Shown: positions 1 to 6,832, counted from the first letter of the stretch. The stretch: 8,667 nucleotides of DNA from Methyloceanibacter sp. (GCA_016649675.1 JAENXG010000093.1:1-8667), one strand, 5' to 3'. A program made the numbers and translations. Notes: generated by a model from the letters alone, not told the origin.

Positions 1-1712
1 CCGCGCGGCACGAGCGAGCCGCCGACAAAGGCGACCGGGGACAGCGTATAGAAGAGGCCAAGCTCGCCGATGGTGTCGGCCACATAGATATCGGTGGTGG
101 CCCCCGGCAACTTTCCTTCCGAGCGGAGCGCAACGGATAGGTTCAAGGCCTTTAGCTGCTCGCCGATCAGCGGCCCGCGCTCGGGATGGCGGGGCACGAT
201 GATGGTGAGGAGGTCGGGCCGTGCGGGCTTCATCTTGAGATGCGCCACCGCCACGAGACCCTCCTCGCCGGGATGGGTGCTGGCGGCCAGCCAGACCGTG
301 CGCCCCGACAGCGCGGCAGCAAGCTTCCTCCGCCCCGGCAGGTTGGCAGGAGGCGGCGGCGCGTCGGCCTTGAGGTTGCCCACGTCGAGCGCGTGCGCCA
401 CGCCGAGCTGGGCGAAGCGCTCGGCCAGCGCGTCGTTCTGGGCGAGTACGAGGTCGAAGGAGGAGAACAGCGGTCGGCTCAAGCCGGGGCGTCTTCGCCA
501 GCGGCGGTAGGACGAGGCCGACATGCGCCCGTTGATGAGGATGAGCGGGATGCCTTGCGCCTTGGTCTCGAGCACGAGGTTCGGCCAGATCTCCGACTCG
601 ACGAGCACGGCAAGGTCGGGCCGCCAATGGCGCAGGAAGCGCTGCACATAGCCCCGATTATCGAGCGGCACATATTGATGCAGCACGCCCTTGGGGAGCC
701 TGGTGCGGGCAAGCCTCGCCGAGGTGACGGTAGCGGTGGTGAGCAGCATGCGCACCTCAGGCCGCTCGGCGGCGATGGTCTCGATCACCGGCAGCGCGGC
801 ATTGGCCTCGCCCACGCTTGCCGCATGGAACCAGGCAAGAAAGCCCGGAGGCCGCGGCGCGCTCGCCAAGCCATAGCGCTCTGGCCGCCGTTCCGGCTCC
901 TCTTTGCCGAGGCGTGTGCGCCAGGCCAGGATGAGCGGCGCGAACGGTGCGGCAAGGTGCGTGAGCACCCGGTAGGCCCTGAGCGAAAGCCCGGGCTTGA
1001 CGGTCTCTGTTTTGTTCAAGGGATCGACGGCTCCGGCAAGAGCATAGGCCCGCGCGGTGACCTCGGCGAGACCTCTCTCGATGGCTAGCCGGGCCGTCTC
1101 GATGGCGAGCGTGTCATTGCCGGGAGCGACCCTGACCGGATCGCCGATCACGATTGCCAACGTCGAGAAGGGCAGGTTGATGGTGAACCTGCTCCAGGTC
1201 GGAAGGGCGATGAACCGGCGCGTGGCGATGGCGAAGGGCACGACCGGGCGCCCCGACATCGCGGCAAGCGTGGCGATGCCTTCCCCCGCTTTCCGCGCCG
1301 GACCGGGCGGCACGTCGGCGGTCATGGCGACGGTCGCGCCACTTGCCAGCGCACGCAAGGATTCGCGAAGTGCCGTGGCGCCGCCGCGCTTGCGCCGCCT
1401 CTTGCCGGCGCCGGCCCCCCTGATGAGGCTCATGCCGAAACGCGTGAGCGCCGCGCCGATGACCGCGGCGTCGCCGTGACGTGAGACCATGGCGCGGACA
1501 TCGGCCGGGCGCGCCGGCTTCAGCTTCGGCAGCAGCAGGAACTGGCCGTGCCACATGGCGAGGATCTGGGGGTGCTCGGCGAAGAGCTTGGCGTCGGTAT
1601 CGGCGGGATCGCGCTTGATCGTGCTCGTCGCGTAGACGAGGCGGATATAGGAAGCGGCCAGCGCGCCGCCGAGGGCAACGGCGGGCTTCGATGCTAGCAG
1701 CCGTTTCAACAT
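1..1712 (-). CDS. waaA: Fused DUF374 lipid acyltransferase - Kdo transferase (WaaA/KdtA), 3' end cut by window edge
   Basis: One open frame of 570 codons runs from ATG at 1712 to the left edge with no stop. Residues 1-228 match the DUF374 acyltransferase family: a hydrophobic N-terminal segment (about 11-28), MWHGQ (53-57), SRHGD (77-81), TADVPPGP (131-138) and an alpha-helical end ARAYALAG (220-227). Residues 232-570 match Kdo transferase: a membrane-anchor-like segment (247-264), HAASVGE (296-302, whose last Glu aligns with the catalytic base of the family), VESEIWPN (371-378) and VGGSLVPRG at the edge. Roughly 85-100 residues of WaaA are missing. WaaA adds Kdo from CMP-Kdo to lipid IVA on the inner membrane. 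DUF374 includes LpxJ, a late lipid A acyltransferase of epsilonproteobacteria. The start lies 15 bases after the ABC transporter stop with no clear ribosome site, suggesting translational coupling. The domain calls are secure; that the product is really one polypeptide is inferred from the sequence only. Confidence 0.85.
   Translation of the reverse strand, partial: MLKRLLASKPAVALGGALAASYIRLVYATSTIKRDPADTDAKLFAEHPQILAMWHGQFLLLPKLKPARPADVRAMVSRHGDAAVIGAALTRFGMSLIRGAGAGKRRRKRGGATALRESLRALASGATVAMTADVPPGPARKAGEGIATLAAMSGRPVVPFAIATRRFIALPTWSRFTINLPFSTLAIVIGDPVRVAPGNDTLAIETARLAIERGLAEVTARAYALAGAVDPLNKTETVKPGLSLRAYRVLTHLAAPFAPLILAWRTRLGKEEPERRPERYGLASAPRPPGFLAWFHAASVGEANAALPVIETIAAERPEVRMLLTTATVTSARLARTRLPKGVLHQYVPLDNRGYVQRFLRHWRPDLAVLVESEIWPNLVLETKAQGIPLILINGRMSASSYRRWRRRPGLSRPLFSSFDLVLAQNDALAERFAQLGVAHALDVGNLKADAPPPPANLPGRRKLAAALSGRTVWLAASTHPGEEGLVAVAHLKMKPARPDLLTIIVPRHPERGPLIGEQLKALNLSVALRSEGKLPGATTDIYVADTIGELGLFYTLSPVAFVGGSLVPR
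1017..1034 (-). other. Possible internal start for a separate WaaA
   Basis: In the fused frame, codon 232 is TTG (1019-1017), exactly where a stand-alone WaaA would begin. GGAG at 1034-1031 lies 11 bases upstream, a usable though long Shine-Dalgarno spacing. In the neighbouring frame a TGA (1018-1016) overlaps this TTG, the usual TTGA/ATGA arrangement of coupled genes. WaaA could therefore also be made separately, or one base may have been lost or miscalled just before this point. The frame as given has no stop, so the upstream domain must still read into WaaA. Confidence 0.35.
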
Positions 1713-1727
1713 ACCGGTCTAGAGCTG

Positions 1728-3593
1728 CTATTTGCCGGCCACGGCGACAGCCTCGGTGCCCGCGTCCTCGGGCGAAGCTGCCGCAAATCCTCCGGCAATG
1801 CCGAACTGAGTGCGATGCAGCCTCGTATAGAGGCCGCCTTTGGCGACGAGCTCGTCGTGCCGGCCGATCTCGATGATGCGGCCCTGATCGAGCACGCAGA
1901 TGAGGTCGGCCTTCTTCACCGTCGACAGGCGGTGGGCGATCATCAGCACCGTGCGGCCGCGCATCAGTCCTTCGAGCGCGGTTTGGACCTTGGCTTCGGC
2001 TTCCGAATCGAGCGAGCTGGTCGGCTCGTCGAGCAAGAGGATAGGAGCATCCTTGTAGATGGCCCGCGCGATGGCGATGCGCTGGCGCTCGCCGCCGGAG
2101 AGGAGCCCGCCCGCCTCGCCGACCCGCGTGTCGTAGCCTTTCGGCAAGCCCATGATGAAATCGTGCGCGGCGGCAGCCTTGGCGGCGGCGATCACCTCGG
2201 CTTCGACGATCGGCTTGGAGCCATAGGCGATATTGGCGCGGATGGTGTCGTCGAACAGCACGGGGTCCTGCGTGACCAGCCCGATGGCGTCACGGAGGCT
2301 GTCGACCGTGAGATATTTAATGTCCTGGCCGTCGATCAGCACCTTGCCGCGCTCCGGATCGAAGAAGCGGAGCGTGAGGTTGACCATCGTGCTCTTGCCC
2401 GAGCCGGAAGGCCCGACCAGCGCCACCGTGCGCCCCGAGGGGACGGTGAGGCTCACCCCCTTGAGCACGCTGTTCTCGGGTTCATAGGCGAAGGACACGT
2501 TCCTGAACTCGATCTCGCCGTGGTCGAGCTTGAGCGGCTTGGCGTCTTGCGCCTCGACGAGGCGCACTTCGAGGTCGACCACGCCGAATACCCGGCTGGC
2601 CGCGGCGATCCCTTCCTGGAGCTGCGTCTGCAAGGTGGCGGCGCTTTTCAGCGGCCCGTAGATGAGGAGCGCCGCCGTCATGAATCCCATGAAATGGCCA
2701 AGCGTCAGGTCGCCGCGCACGCCCTTGGTGCCGGCGAAGTAGATCGCTAGCGCAAAGCCGAACCCGGTCAGGAGCTCGATCGAGGGGCTCGACAGCGCGC
2801 GCGCGCGCGTGCCGCGCATGGTGAATTCGAGCGCGCGGTTGATGGCTGAGGTAGCGCGGGCCTCTTCTCTGTCCTCTTGGCGGTAGGCACGCACGACGCG
2901 CATGCCGCGCAAGGTCTGGGTGATGAGGGCTGAGAGGTCGCCCGTCTCCTGCAGCGACTTGGTGGTCGACTTCCGCATCTTGCGGCGCTGGCTCGACAGC
3001 ATGAACCACGCGAACGGCATGAAGATCAGGATCAGGACGGCGAAGCGCGGATCCATGTAGAACATGGTGCTGATAAGGATGATGACTTTGAGATAGTTCT
3101 CGCCGAGCGTGACGATGGAGCGGCTGGCCGCGCCGCGCAGCAGGTTGGCATCGTTGAGGAAGCTCGACAGCAGCCGCCCGGAATGCACCGTCTGGATGAA
3201 GCTCAAATCGGCGCGGGCGAGCCTCGCGAACATCTCGATGCGGAGGTCGGCGATGAATCGATGGCCGAGATAGGCGACGGTGACGTCGGCGACATATTCG
3301 GCAATCGCCTTGATGATCGTCACCACCACGATGGCGGCGGTAATCCAGTAGACCATGGTCTGGTTCTTGGCGACGAACACGTCGTCGGCGGTCCGCTGGA
3401 TGAGGAAGGGGATGGCGCCGGTGGTCGCCGCGGTGAGGATCATGGCGAGCGAGGCGAGCAGGAGCAAGCCGAAGCGGGGCCACAAATGCTCCCGCCAGAT
3501 GCGGGTGATGATCTCGGAGGTCGTGTACTCGATCTGGAGCTCGTCGGCGCTCCGCGTGATCGTGCTCACGTCCCTGAACAGCTGATCTTTCAA
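1728..3593 (-). CDS. MsbA-like ABC exporter, fused permease and ATPase
   Basis: This 621-residue half-transporter has the exporter layout. The N-terminal membrane domain has about six helices (near 42-64, 79-104, 160-180, 182-202, 270-288 and 297-318). The ATPase domain carries Walker A GPSGSGKS (394-401), Q-loop Gln442, signature LSGGERQ (498-504), Walker B ILLLDEP (518-524) and H-loop His554. All catalytic residues are present. It should act as a homodimer in the inner membrane. Family plus position next to the Kdo transferase suggests flipping of lipid A-Kdo or a related lipid, as MsbA does; the substrate is inferred. The start is TTG, chosen because GGGGA (3603-3599) lies 5 bases upstream; GTG at codon 9 is the alternative, but its purine stretch is too close. 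The gene ends in TAG, with a second in-frame TAG at 1721-1719 before the next gene. Confidence 0.93.
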   Translation of the reverse strand: MKDQLFRDVSTITRSADELQIEYTTSEIITRIWREHLWPRFGLLLLASLAMILTAATTGAIPFLIQRTADDVFVAKNQTMVYWITAAIVVVTIIKAIAEYVADVTVAYLGHRFIADLRIEMFARLARADLSFIQTVHSGRLLSSFLNDANLLRGAASRSIVTLGENYLKVIILISTMFYMDPRFAVLILIFMPFAWFMLSSQRRKMRKSTTKSLQETGDLSALITQTLRGMRVVRAYRQEDREEARATSAINRALEFTMRGTRARALSSPSIELLTGFGFALAIYFAGTKGVRGDLTLGHFMGFMTAALLIYGPLKSAATLQTQLQEGIAAASRVFGVVDLEVRLVEAQDAKPLKLDHGEIEFRNVSFAYEPENSVLKGVSLTVPSGRTVALVGPSGSGKSTMVNLTLRFFDPERGKVLIDGQDIKYLTVDSLRDAIGLVTQDPVLFDDTIRANIAYGSKPIVEAEVIAAAKAAAAHDFIMGLPKGYDTRVGEAGGLLSGGERQRIAIARAIYKDAPILLLDEPTSSLDSEAEAKVQTALEGLMRGRTVLMIAHRLSTVKKADLICVLDQGRIIEIGRHDELVAKGGLYTRLHRTQFGIAGGFAAASPEDAGTEAVAVAGK

Positions 3594-3611
3594 GCTTTTC
3601 CCCGATTCTTG

Positions 3612-3629
3612 GCGCCTCGGCAGAGGCGC
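3612..3629. other. Small perfect hairpin before the ABC exporter
   Basis: GCGCCTC (3612-3618) and GAGGCGC (3623-3629) form a perfect 7-bp stem with a 4-base loop. It ends 18 bases before the exporter's TTG start. No T-run follows on either strand, so it is not a standard terminator. It could influence ribosome access or mRNA processing, or be incidental in GC-rich DNA. Confidence 0.4.
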
Positions 3630-3682
3630 TCTAGCCCGATCGCTGGCTCTTCTAGCACGCGCCCGCGCCGACCTCTAAGGCG

Positions 3683-3711
3683 AAAAACCTCTTGCGCTTG
3701 GCGCTATGAGG
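3683..3711 (-). terminator. Terminator-like hairpin overlapping the DUF4170 stop
   Basis: On the minus strand CCTC (3711-3708) pairs with GAGG (3691-3688) and GCGC (3704-3701) with GCGC (3697-3694), with a small internal loop between them and a CAA apical loop. TTTTT (3687-3683) follows at once. The stem contains the TAG stop of the DUF4170 gene, so a terminating ribosome would disrupt it. It is a weak stem and most likely acts, if at all, as a partial terminator between the small gene and the ABC exporter. Confidence 0.4.
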
Positions 3712-3973
3712 CCGCGGCCCCGCCCGGCTCCTGCCCGGGGTCGAGCAGGCGGTGCAGATGCACGATGAAATAGCGCATATGGGCGTCGTCGACGGTGCGA
3801 TGGGCCGCGTCCTTCCAGGCGTCATAGGCTTGCGCGTAATTGGGGAAGATGCCGACGACATGCAGCGCCTTGAGGTCGCTGAACTCCATCCTGTCGAGCG
3901 TGGTGAGCTCACCCCCGAACACGAGGTGGAGCAATTGCTTCCCGCTTCCCTTTGCCCCGCCTTTGCCAGCCAT
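3704..3973 (-). CDS. DUF4170 family small protein
   Basis: This 89-residue protein of unknown function matches DUF4170, a small family I know from alphaproteobacteria. A Gly/Lys-rich N-terminus (1-12) leads into the conserved core: LVFGGEL (17-23), a segment around FSDLKALHVVGIFPNY (31-46), AYDAWKDAAH (49-58) and MRYFIVHLHRLLDP (66-79). There is no signal peptide or membrane segment, so it is probably cytoplasmic. The ATG is well supported by GGGGAGGAG (3987-3979) 5 bases upstream, the strongest ribosome site in this operon. It sits between the phosphatase (46 bases away) and the ABC exporter (110 bases away). The context suggests a role tied to envelope lipid synthesis, but nothing in the sequence shows an activity. 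Confidence 0.85.
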   Translation of the reverse strand: MAGKGGAKGSGKQLLHLVFGGELTTLDRMEFSDLKALHVVGIFPNYAQAYDAWKDAAHRTVDDAHMRYFIVHLHRLLDPGQEPGGAAAS

Positions 3974-4019
3974 CTTCGCTCCTCCCCGCGCACAAGCCCC
4001 AATCCTGCCGAATTGGGCG

Positions 4020-4844
4020 CTAGAGGTCTACACGGCCCGTGCGCTCGATCAAGATTGGATGCAGAGCCTTCCCACTCGCCACGAGACTCGGGAAGCGCGG
4101 CGAGGCACGATTGTAGAGGTGCCCCTCTCCGTGATGATCGGTGATGATGCCGCCGGCCTCCTCGACGATGATCGCGGCGCCGGCAAGGTCCCACTCGCAT
4201 TTGGCCGAGAGCGAGATGGTGGCGTCGGCCTGGCCGCAGGCGACGAGCGCGAGCCGGTAGGCGACCGAGTTCACCCACCGCGTCTTCACCTCGGGCCAGG
4301 GCTCCTTCCAGATCTTTTTCTTGAACAGCCCGCCGCTGGCGATGAGCTTCGCTCCGTCGAGCGTGCTGATCCCGCTCGCCTTGATTGGCTGATCGTTGAG
4401 GAAGGCGCCGCGCCCGTGCATGGCGTGGAAGAATTCCTTGGTGGCCGGATTGAACACGACGCCCATGACAGGCACGCCGTCCTCAACCAGTGCGGCTGAC
4501 ACCGTCCATTCCGGCACATGGCGCAGGAAGGCGTTGGTGCCGTCGATCGGATCGACCATCCACACCCGCCGCCGCTCGAGTCGCTCGGGATTGTCCGCAG
4601 TCTCTTCGGAGAGCCAGCCATAGTCGGGCCGCTTGCCGATGAGTTCGAGCTTGAGCGCGGTGTCCACGGCGAGGTCGGCCTCGCTCACCTCCGAGCCGTC
4701 AGGTTTTCGTTTGACCTCGATCTGCTGGCGAAAATAGCTGAAGGCGAGGTCGCCCGCCTCGCGCGCGGCCTGCTTAAGGAGTGCGTAATCCTCGTCGAGC
4801 GAGGGAGCGGGAAGCGGTCGTTCGGCGGACTTGATGGCGGTCAT
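4020..4844 (-). CDS. Inositol monophosphatase-family phosphatase
   Basis: This 274-residue protein has the metal-binding motifs of the inositol monophosphatase / 3'(2'),5'-bisphosphate nucleotidase (CysQ) superfamily: SEE (79-81), DPIDGT (98-103) and CEWDLAGA (216-223) followed by EEAGG (228-232). The Mg-binding acidic residues all appear intact, so it should be active and cytoplasmic. Length is normal. The substrate cannot be told from sequence: an inositol or sugar phosphate, or 3'-phosphoadenosine phosphate, are the usual ones. It is the first gene of the apparent lipid A/Kdo operon. ATG at 4844 is preceded only by a weak purine stretch and by a tandem repeat (4853-4890). I give no gene symbol because suhB and cysQ cannot be separated here. 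Confidence 0.92.
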   Translation of the reverse strand: MTAIKSAERPLPAPSLDEDYALLKQAAREAGDLAFSYFRQQIEVKRKPDGSEVSEADLAVDTALKLELIGKRPDYGWLSEETADNPERLERRRVWMVDPIDGTNAFLRHVPEWTVSAALVEDGVPVMGVVFNPATKEFFHAMHGRGAFLNDQPIKASGISTLDGAKLIASGGLFKKKIWKEPWPEVKTRWVNSVAYRLALVACGQADATISLSAKCEWDLAGAAIIVEEAGGIITDHHGEGHLYNRASPRFPSLVASGKALHPILIERTGRVDL

Positions 4845-4852
4845 TGGCTCTG

Positions 4853-4890
4853 GGAAGATTCTCTAAACTTTTCGGAAGAGTTCTCTAAAC
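4853..4890. repeat. Tandem direct repeat before the phosphatase gene
   Basis: The element GGAAGATTCTCTAAAC (4853-4868) recurs as GGAAGAGTTCTCTAAAC (4874-4890), differing by one inserted G. The shared 10-mer TTCTCTAAAC starts at 4859 and 4881, 22 bases apart, close to two helix turns. Both copies lie just before the phosphatase ATG (4844), the nearer one over the ribosome-binding region. The spacing suits a dimeric regulator, or an RNA-level element. The left copy also contains a GATTC site (4857-4861), the GANTC target of the cell-cycle methylase CcrM. Confidence 0.6.
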
Positions 4891-4979
4891 CATATGGGCA
4901 GCTAAGTTCCGCATACCAGACATTAACGACGTCCATTAAGCGGATCGGAAAGCTTCCATGGCAGGATCGACGCAATCAA

Positions 4980-4997
4980 GGCTGTCTGAAGGCAGCC
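4980..4997. other. Short hairpin, gene-free stretch
   Basis: GGCTGTC (4980-4986) and GGCAGCC (4991-4997) form a 7-bp stem with a TGAA loop. It includes one G-U pair on a plus-strand transcript, which becomes an A-C mismatch on the minus strand. The run of five A at 4999-5003 would be five U upstream of the hairpin on the minus strand, so it is not a terminator for ubiA. Confidence 0.3.
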
Positions 4998-5026
4998 GAA
5001 AAACGGGGAAGCTAACAGCAAGGCGT

Positions 5027-5064
5027 CATCCGGGCCCTGGGGCGTAAAGCTCCGGGGCCCGATG
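5027..5064. other. Long GC-rich hairpin downstream of ubiA
   Basis: CGGGCCCTGGGGC (5031-5043) pairs with GCTCCGGGGCCCG (5049-5061) around a 5-base loop, giving 13 pairs of which two are G-U on the plus strand. With C5030 bulged, three more pairs form (5027-5029 with 5062-5064). It lies 35-72 bases past the ubiA stop, so it may end or protect the ubiA transcript, but no U-run follows on the minus strand. On the plus strand CTTTTC follows at 5065-5070. The function and direction are uncertain. Confidence 0.45.
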
Positions 5065-5098
5065 CTTTTCAGCCTCAGCAAATTCAGCCTCGCGTAAC

Positions 5099-6052
5099 TC
5101 ACAGCACTGCGGCAAGCGCCATGTCGAGCATGATCGCTCCGAGCACGATGGTGCCAAAGTCGCTGTTGGAGCGGAAGCGCTGAAGGCAGTTCTCGGCATC
5201 GTCGATATCGAGCGTCACGACCTGCCAGGCGAGCTGCGCTCCGGCTGCGATCATTCCGAGCAGGAATGCCGTGCCGGCGCCGGCCATGATCCCCGAAGCG
5301 GTGATGGCGAGCCAGGCGATGCCATAGAGCAGGGTGAGCCATGGTTTGGTGGCGCGGCCGAAGCGCAAGGCGGTCGATTTCAGTCCGAGCAGGCCGTCGT
5401 CCTCGCGGTCTTGGTGGGCATAGATGGTGTCGTAGCCGATGGTCCAGCAGACCGCCCCCGCATAGAGCACGACCGCTGGCCAGTCGAGGCGACCGAGGAC
5501 CGCAGGCCAGCCGAGCAGTGCGCCCCAGTTGAAGGCAAGCCCGAGCACGGCTTGCGGCCAATGGCTGACGCGCTTGACGAAGGGATAGAGTGCCACGATC
5601 GGCAGCACGCAAAGGCCGAGCCAGATGGTGACGCTGTTGAAGCTCAACAGCACGGCAAATCCGATGAGAGAGAGCGCCACCATGAACATGAAGGCCGCCT
5701 TCGGCGTCACCTGTCCGCTTGGCAGCGGTCGCGACTTCGTCCGCGCGACCTGTCCGTCGATCTCCCGGTCGACGATGTCGTTATAGGTGCAGCCGGCCCC
5801 GCGCATGACCAGCGCGCCCACGGCGAAGAGGAGGAGGAGCCAAGGATCCGGATAGGCCTCGTCGAGATTGCGCGAGGCAAGCGCCACCGACCAGAAGCAG
5901 GGCAGGGCGAGCAGGAAGAACCCTATCGGCCGATCGGCGCGGGCGAGCCGCAGATAGGGAATCACCGCCTTGGGCGCGAAGCGGTCGACCAGGTTCTTGG
6001 GCCCCGCATCAGCCACCGCGTTCGCTTTGCCTTGGGGCAGGGGACGTGTCAT
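5099..6052 (-). CDS. ubiA: 4-hydroxybenzoate polyprenyltransferase (UbiA)
   Basis: This membrane prenyltransferase attaches the polyprenyl tail to 4-hydroxybenzoate, an early step in ubiquinone synthesis. Counting 317 residues from ATG 6052, the first aspartate motif is NDIVDREID (91-99) followed by RTKSRPLPSG (104-113), and the second is YDTIYAHQDREDD (207-219). Both bind the Mg-diphosphate of the prenyl donor and look complete. About eight or nine hydrophobic segments fit the UbiA fold. A GTG at 6076 in the same frame would add 8 residues; I prefer the ATG because GAGG lies 10 bases upstream, whereas the GTG has only an adjacent purine stretch. The gene diverges from rsmE across 45 bases and is separated from the phosphatase operon by 254 bases, so it may be transcribed alone. 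Confidence 0.95.
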   Translation of the reverse strand: MTRPLPQGKANAVADAGPKNLVDRFAPKAVIPYLRLARADRPIGFFLLALPCFWSVALASRNLDEAYPDPWLLLLFAVGALVMRGAGCTYNDIVDREIDGQVARTKSRPLPSGQVTPKAAFMFMVALSLIGFAVLLSFNSVTIWLGLCVLPIVALYPFVKRVSHWPQAVLGLAFNWGALLGWPAVLGRLDWPAVVLYAGAVCWTIGYDTIYAHQDREDDGLLGLKSTALRFGRATKPWLTLLYGIAWLAITASGIMAGAGTAFLLGMIAAGAQLAWQVVTLDIDDAENCLQRFRSNSDFGTIVLGAIMLDMALAAVL

Positions 6053-6097
6053 GTGTTTGACGCCTCGATCCTTCACCCTTCACGTACTTAACGAGCC

Positions 6098-6832
6098 ATG
6101 CCGGCAAAGCTCCAGCGTCTCTTCATCAGATCTCCGTTGCGAGCCGGTGGCGAGGTCGAGCTCGACAAGGAGCAGGCCCATTACCTCGGCAACGTGCTCA
6201 GGCTGAGAGAAGGCGAAAAGCTCCTCGTCTTCAACGGCAAGGACGGCGAGTGGTGCGCCGAGCTTAGCTTCATCGGCAAGAAAAAAGCGCAAGTTTTGCT
6301 CGAGCATCAAACGCGCCCGCAGGAAGAAGGGCCTGACCTGCATTACCTCTTTGCGCCGCTCAAGCGCGCCCGCCTCGACTACATGGCGCAGAAAGCGACC
6401 GAGATGGGAGCAAGCGTGCTTCGCCCCGTCATCACCCGCCACACGGTGGCCGAGCGCGTCAAGACCGACCGTCTGGTCGCTAATGCTGTCGAGGCCGCTG
6501 AGCAATGCGGCATCTTGCGCGTGCCGCTGGTGATGGAGCCAGAGAAGCTGTCGAAGGTGCTGGACGAGTGGGACGCTGTGCGCCTCCTCATCTTCGCCGA
6601 CGAGGCCGCGCCCCAGGCCCCGCCCATCGAAGCGCTTAAGGCCTGCGGCGAGGCGCGCCCGCTTGCCGTGCTCGTAGGCCCCGAGGGCGGGTTCGCACGC
6701 GAGGAGCGCGCGGAGCTCCTTGCAAAGCCTTTCGTTCTCCCCATTTCCCTTGGGCCAAGGGTGATGCGGGCTGACACGGCCGCGGTCGCCGCTCTTGCCC
6801 TTGTGAATGCCGCCCTTGGCGATTGGCGATAA
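6098..6832 (+). CDS. rsmE: 16S rRNA m3U1498 methyltransferase (RsmE)
   Basis: This 244-residue SPOUT-class enzyme N3-methylates U1498 of 16S rRNA in the small subunit, using S-adenosylmethionine. An N-terminal PUA-like RNA-binding part includes QAHYLGNVLRLREGE (26-40). The C-terminal knotted domain has KATEMG (99-104), AAEQ (133-136), LVGPEGGF (192-199) and LGPRVMRADTA (218-228), the deep-knot cofactor loop. Length is normal for the family. The ATG has only a weak GAG (6093-6095) upstream, and a TTGACG at 6057 has no matching -10 box. Divergent from ubiA and followed 112 bases later by gshA on the same strand, with which it may be co-transcribed. Confidence 0.95.
   Translation: MPAKLQRLFIRSPLRAGGEVELDKEQAHYLGNVLRLREGEKLLVFNGKDGEWCAELSFIGKKKAQVLLEHQTRPQEEGPDLHYLFAPLKRARLDYMAQKATEMGASVLRPVITRHTVAERVKTDRLVANAVEAAEQCGILRVPLVMEPEKLSKVLDEWDAVRLLIFADEAAPQAPPIEALKACGEARPLAVLVGPEGGFAREERAELLAKPFVLPISLGPRVMRADTAAVAALALVNAALGDWR

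Larger units (their letters stand above)
4845..5098. other. Gene-free stretch between phosphatase and ubiA
   Basis: These 254 bases hold no credible gene: only very short frames start here, and the plus-strand frame crossing it is antisense to the phosphatase. They contain the tandem repeat, the palindrome CCATATGG (4890-4897), two CATTAA boxes flanking GACGTC (4921-4939) and two hairpins. I see no convincing -35/-10 pair for the phosphatase operon, although its promoter should lie here. Confidence 0.6.

Noticed and set aside
186..1088. Plus-strand frame of 300 codons opposite the Kdo transferase
   Set aside because: Rich in Arg, Gly and Glu with no recognisable domain. It lies antisense to a frame with clear WaaA motifs; GC-rich codon use keeps such frames open.
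1114..1554. Minus-strand frame of 146 codons in the acyltransferase region
   Set aside because: The true DUF374 motifs lie in another frame of the same strand, starting at 1712.
1815..2750. Plus-strand frame of 311 codons opposite the ABC exporter
   Set aside because: No family resemblance. The minus strand here carries all ABC ATPase motifs.
2482..3483. Minus-strand frame of 333 codons overlapping the exporter
   Set aside because: Out-of-frame reading of the exporter's membrane domain; Arg/His/Pro-rich and without hydrophobic segments.
4921..4939. Possible CtrA site: two TTAA boxes in the gap upstream of the phosphatase
   Set aside because: The spacing is 9 bases; the known CtrA consensus has TTAA-N7-TTAA. 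The flanking match is also poor.
4518..5015. Plus-strand frame of 165 codons reaching into the 4845-5098 gap
   Set aside because: Mostly antisense to the phosphatase; no ribosome site and no recognisable domain.
6057..6090. Possible rsmE promoter with TTGACG
   Set aside because: No acceptable -10 box at 16-18 bases; the nearest TACTTA is 22 bases away and would leave almost no leader.
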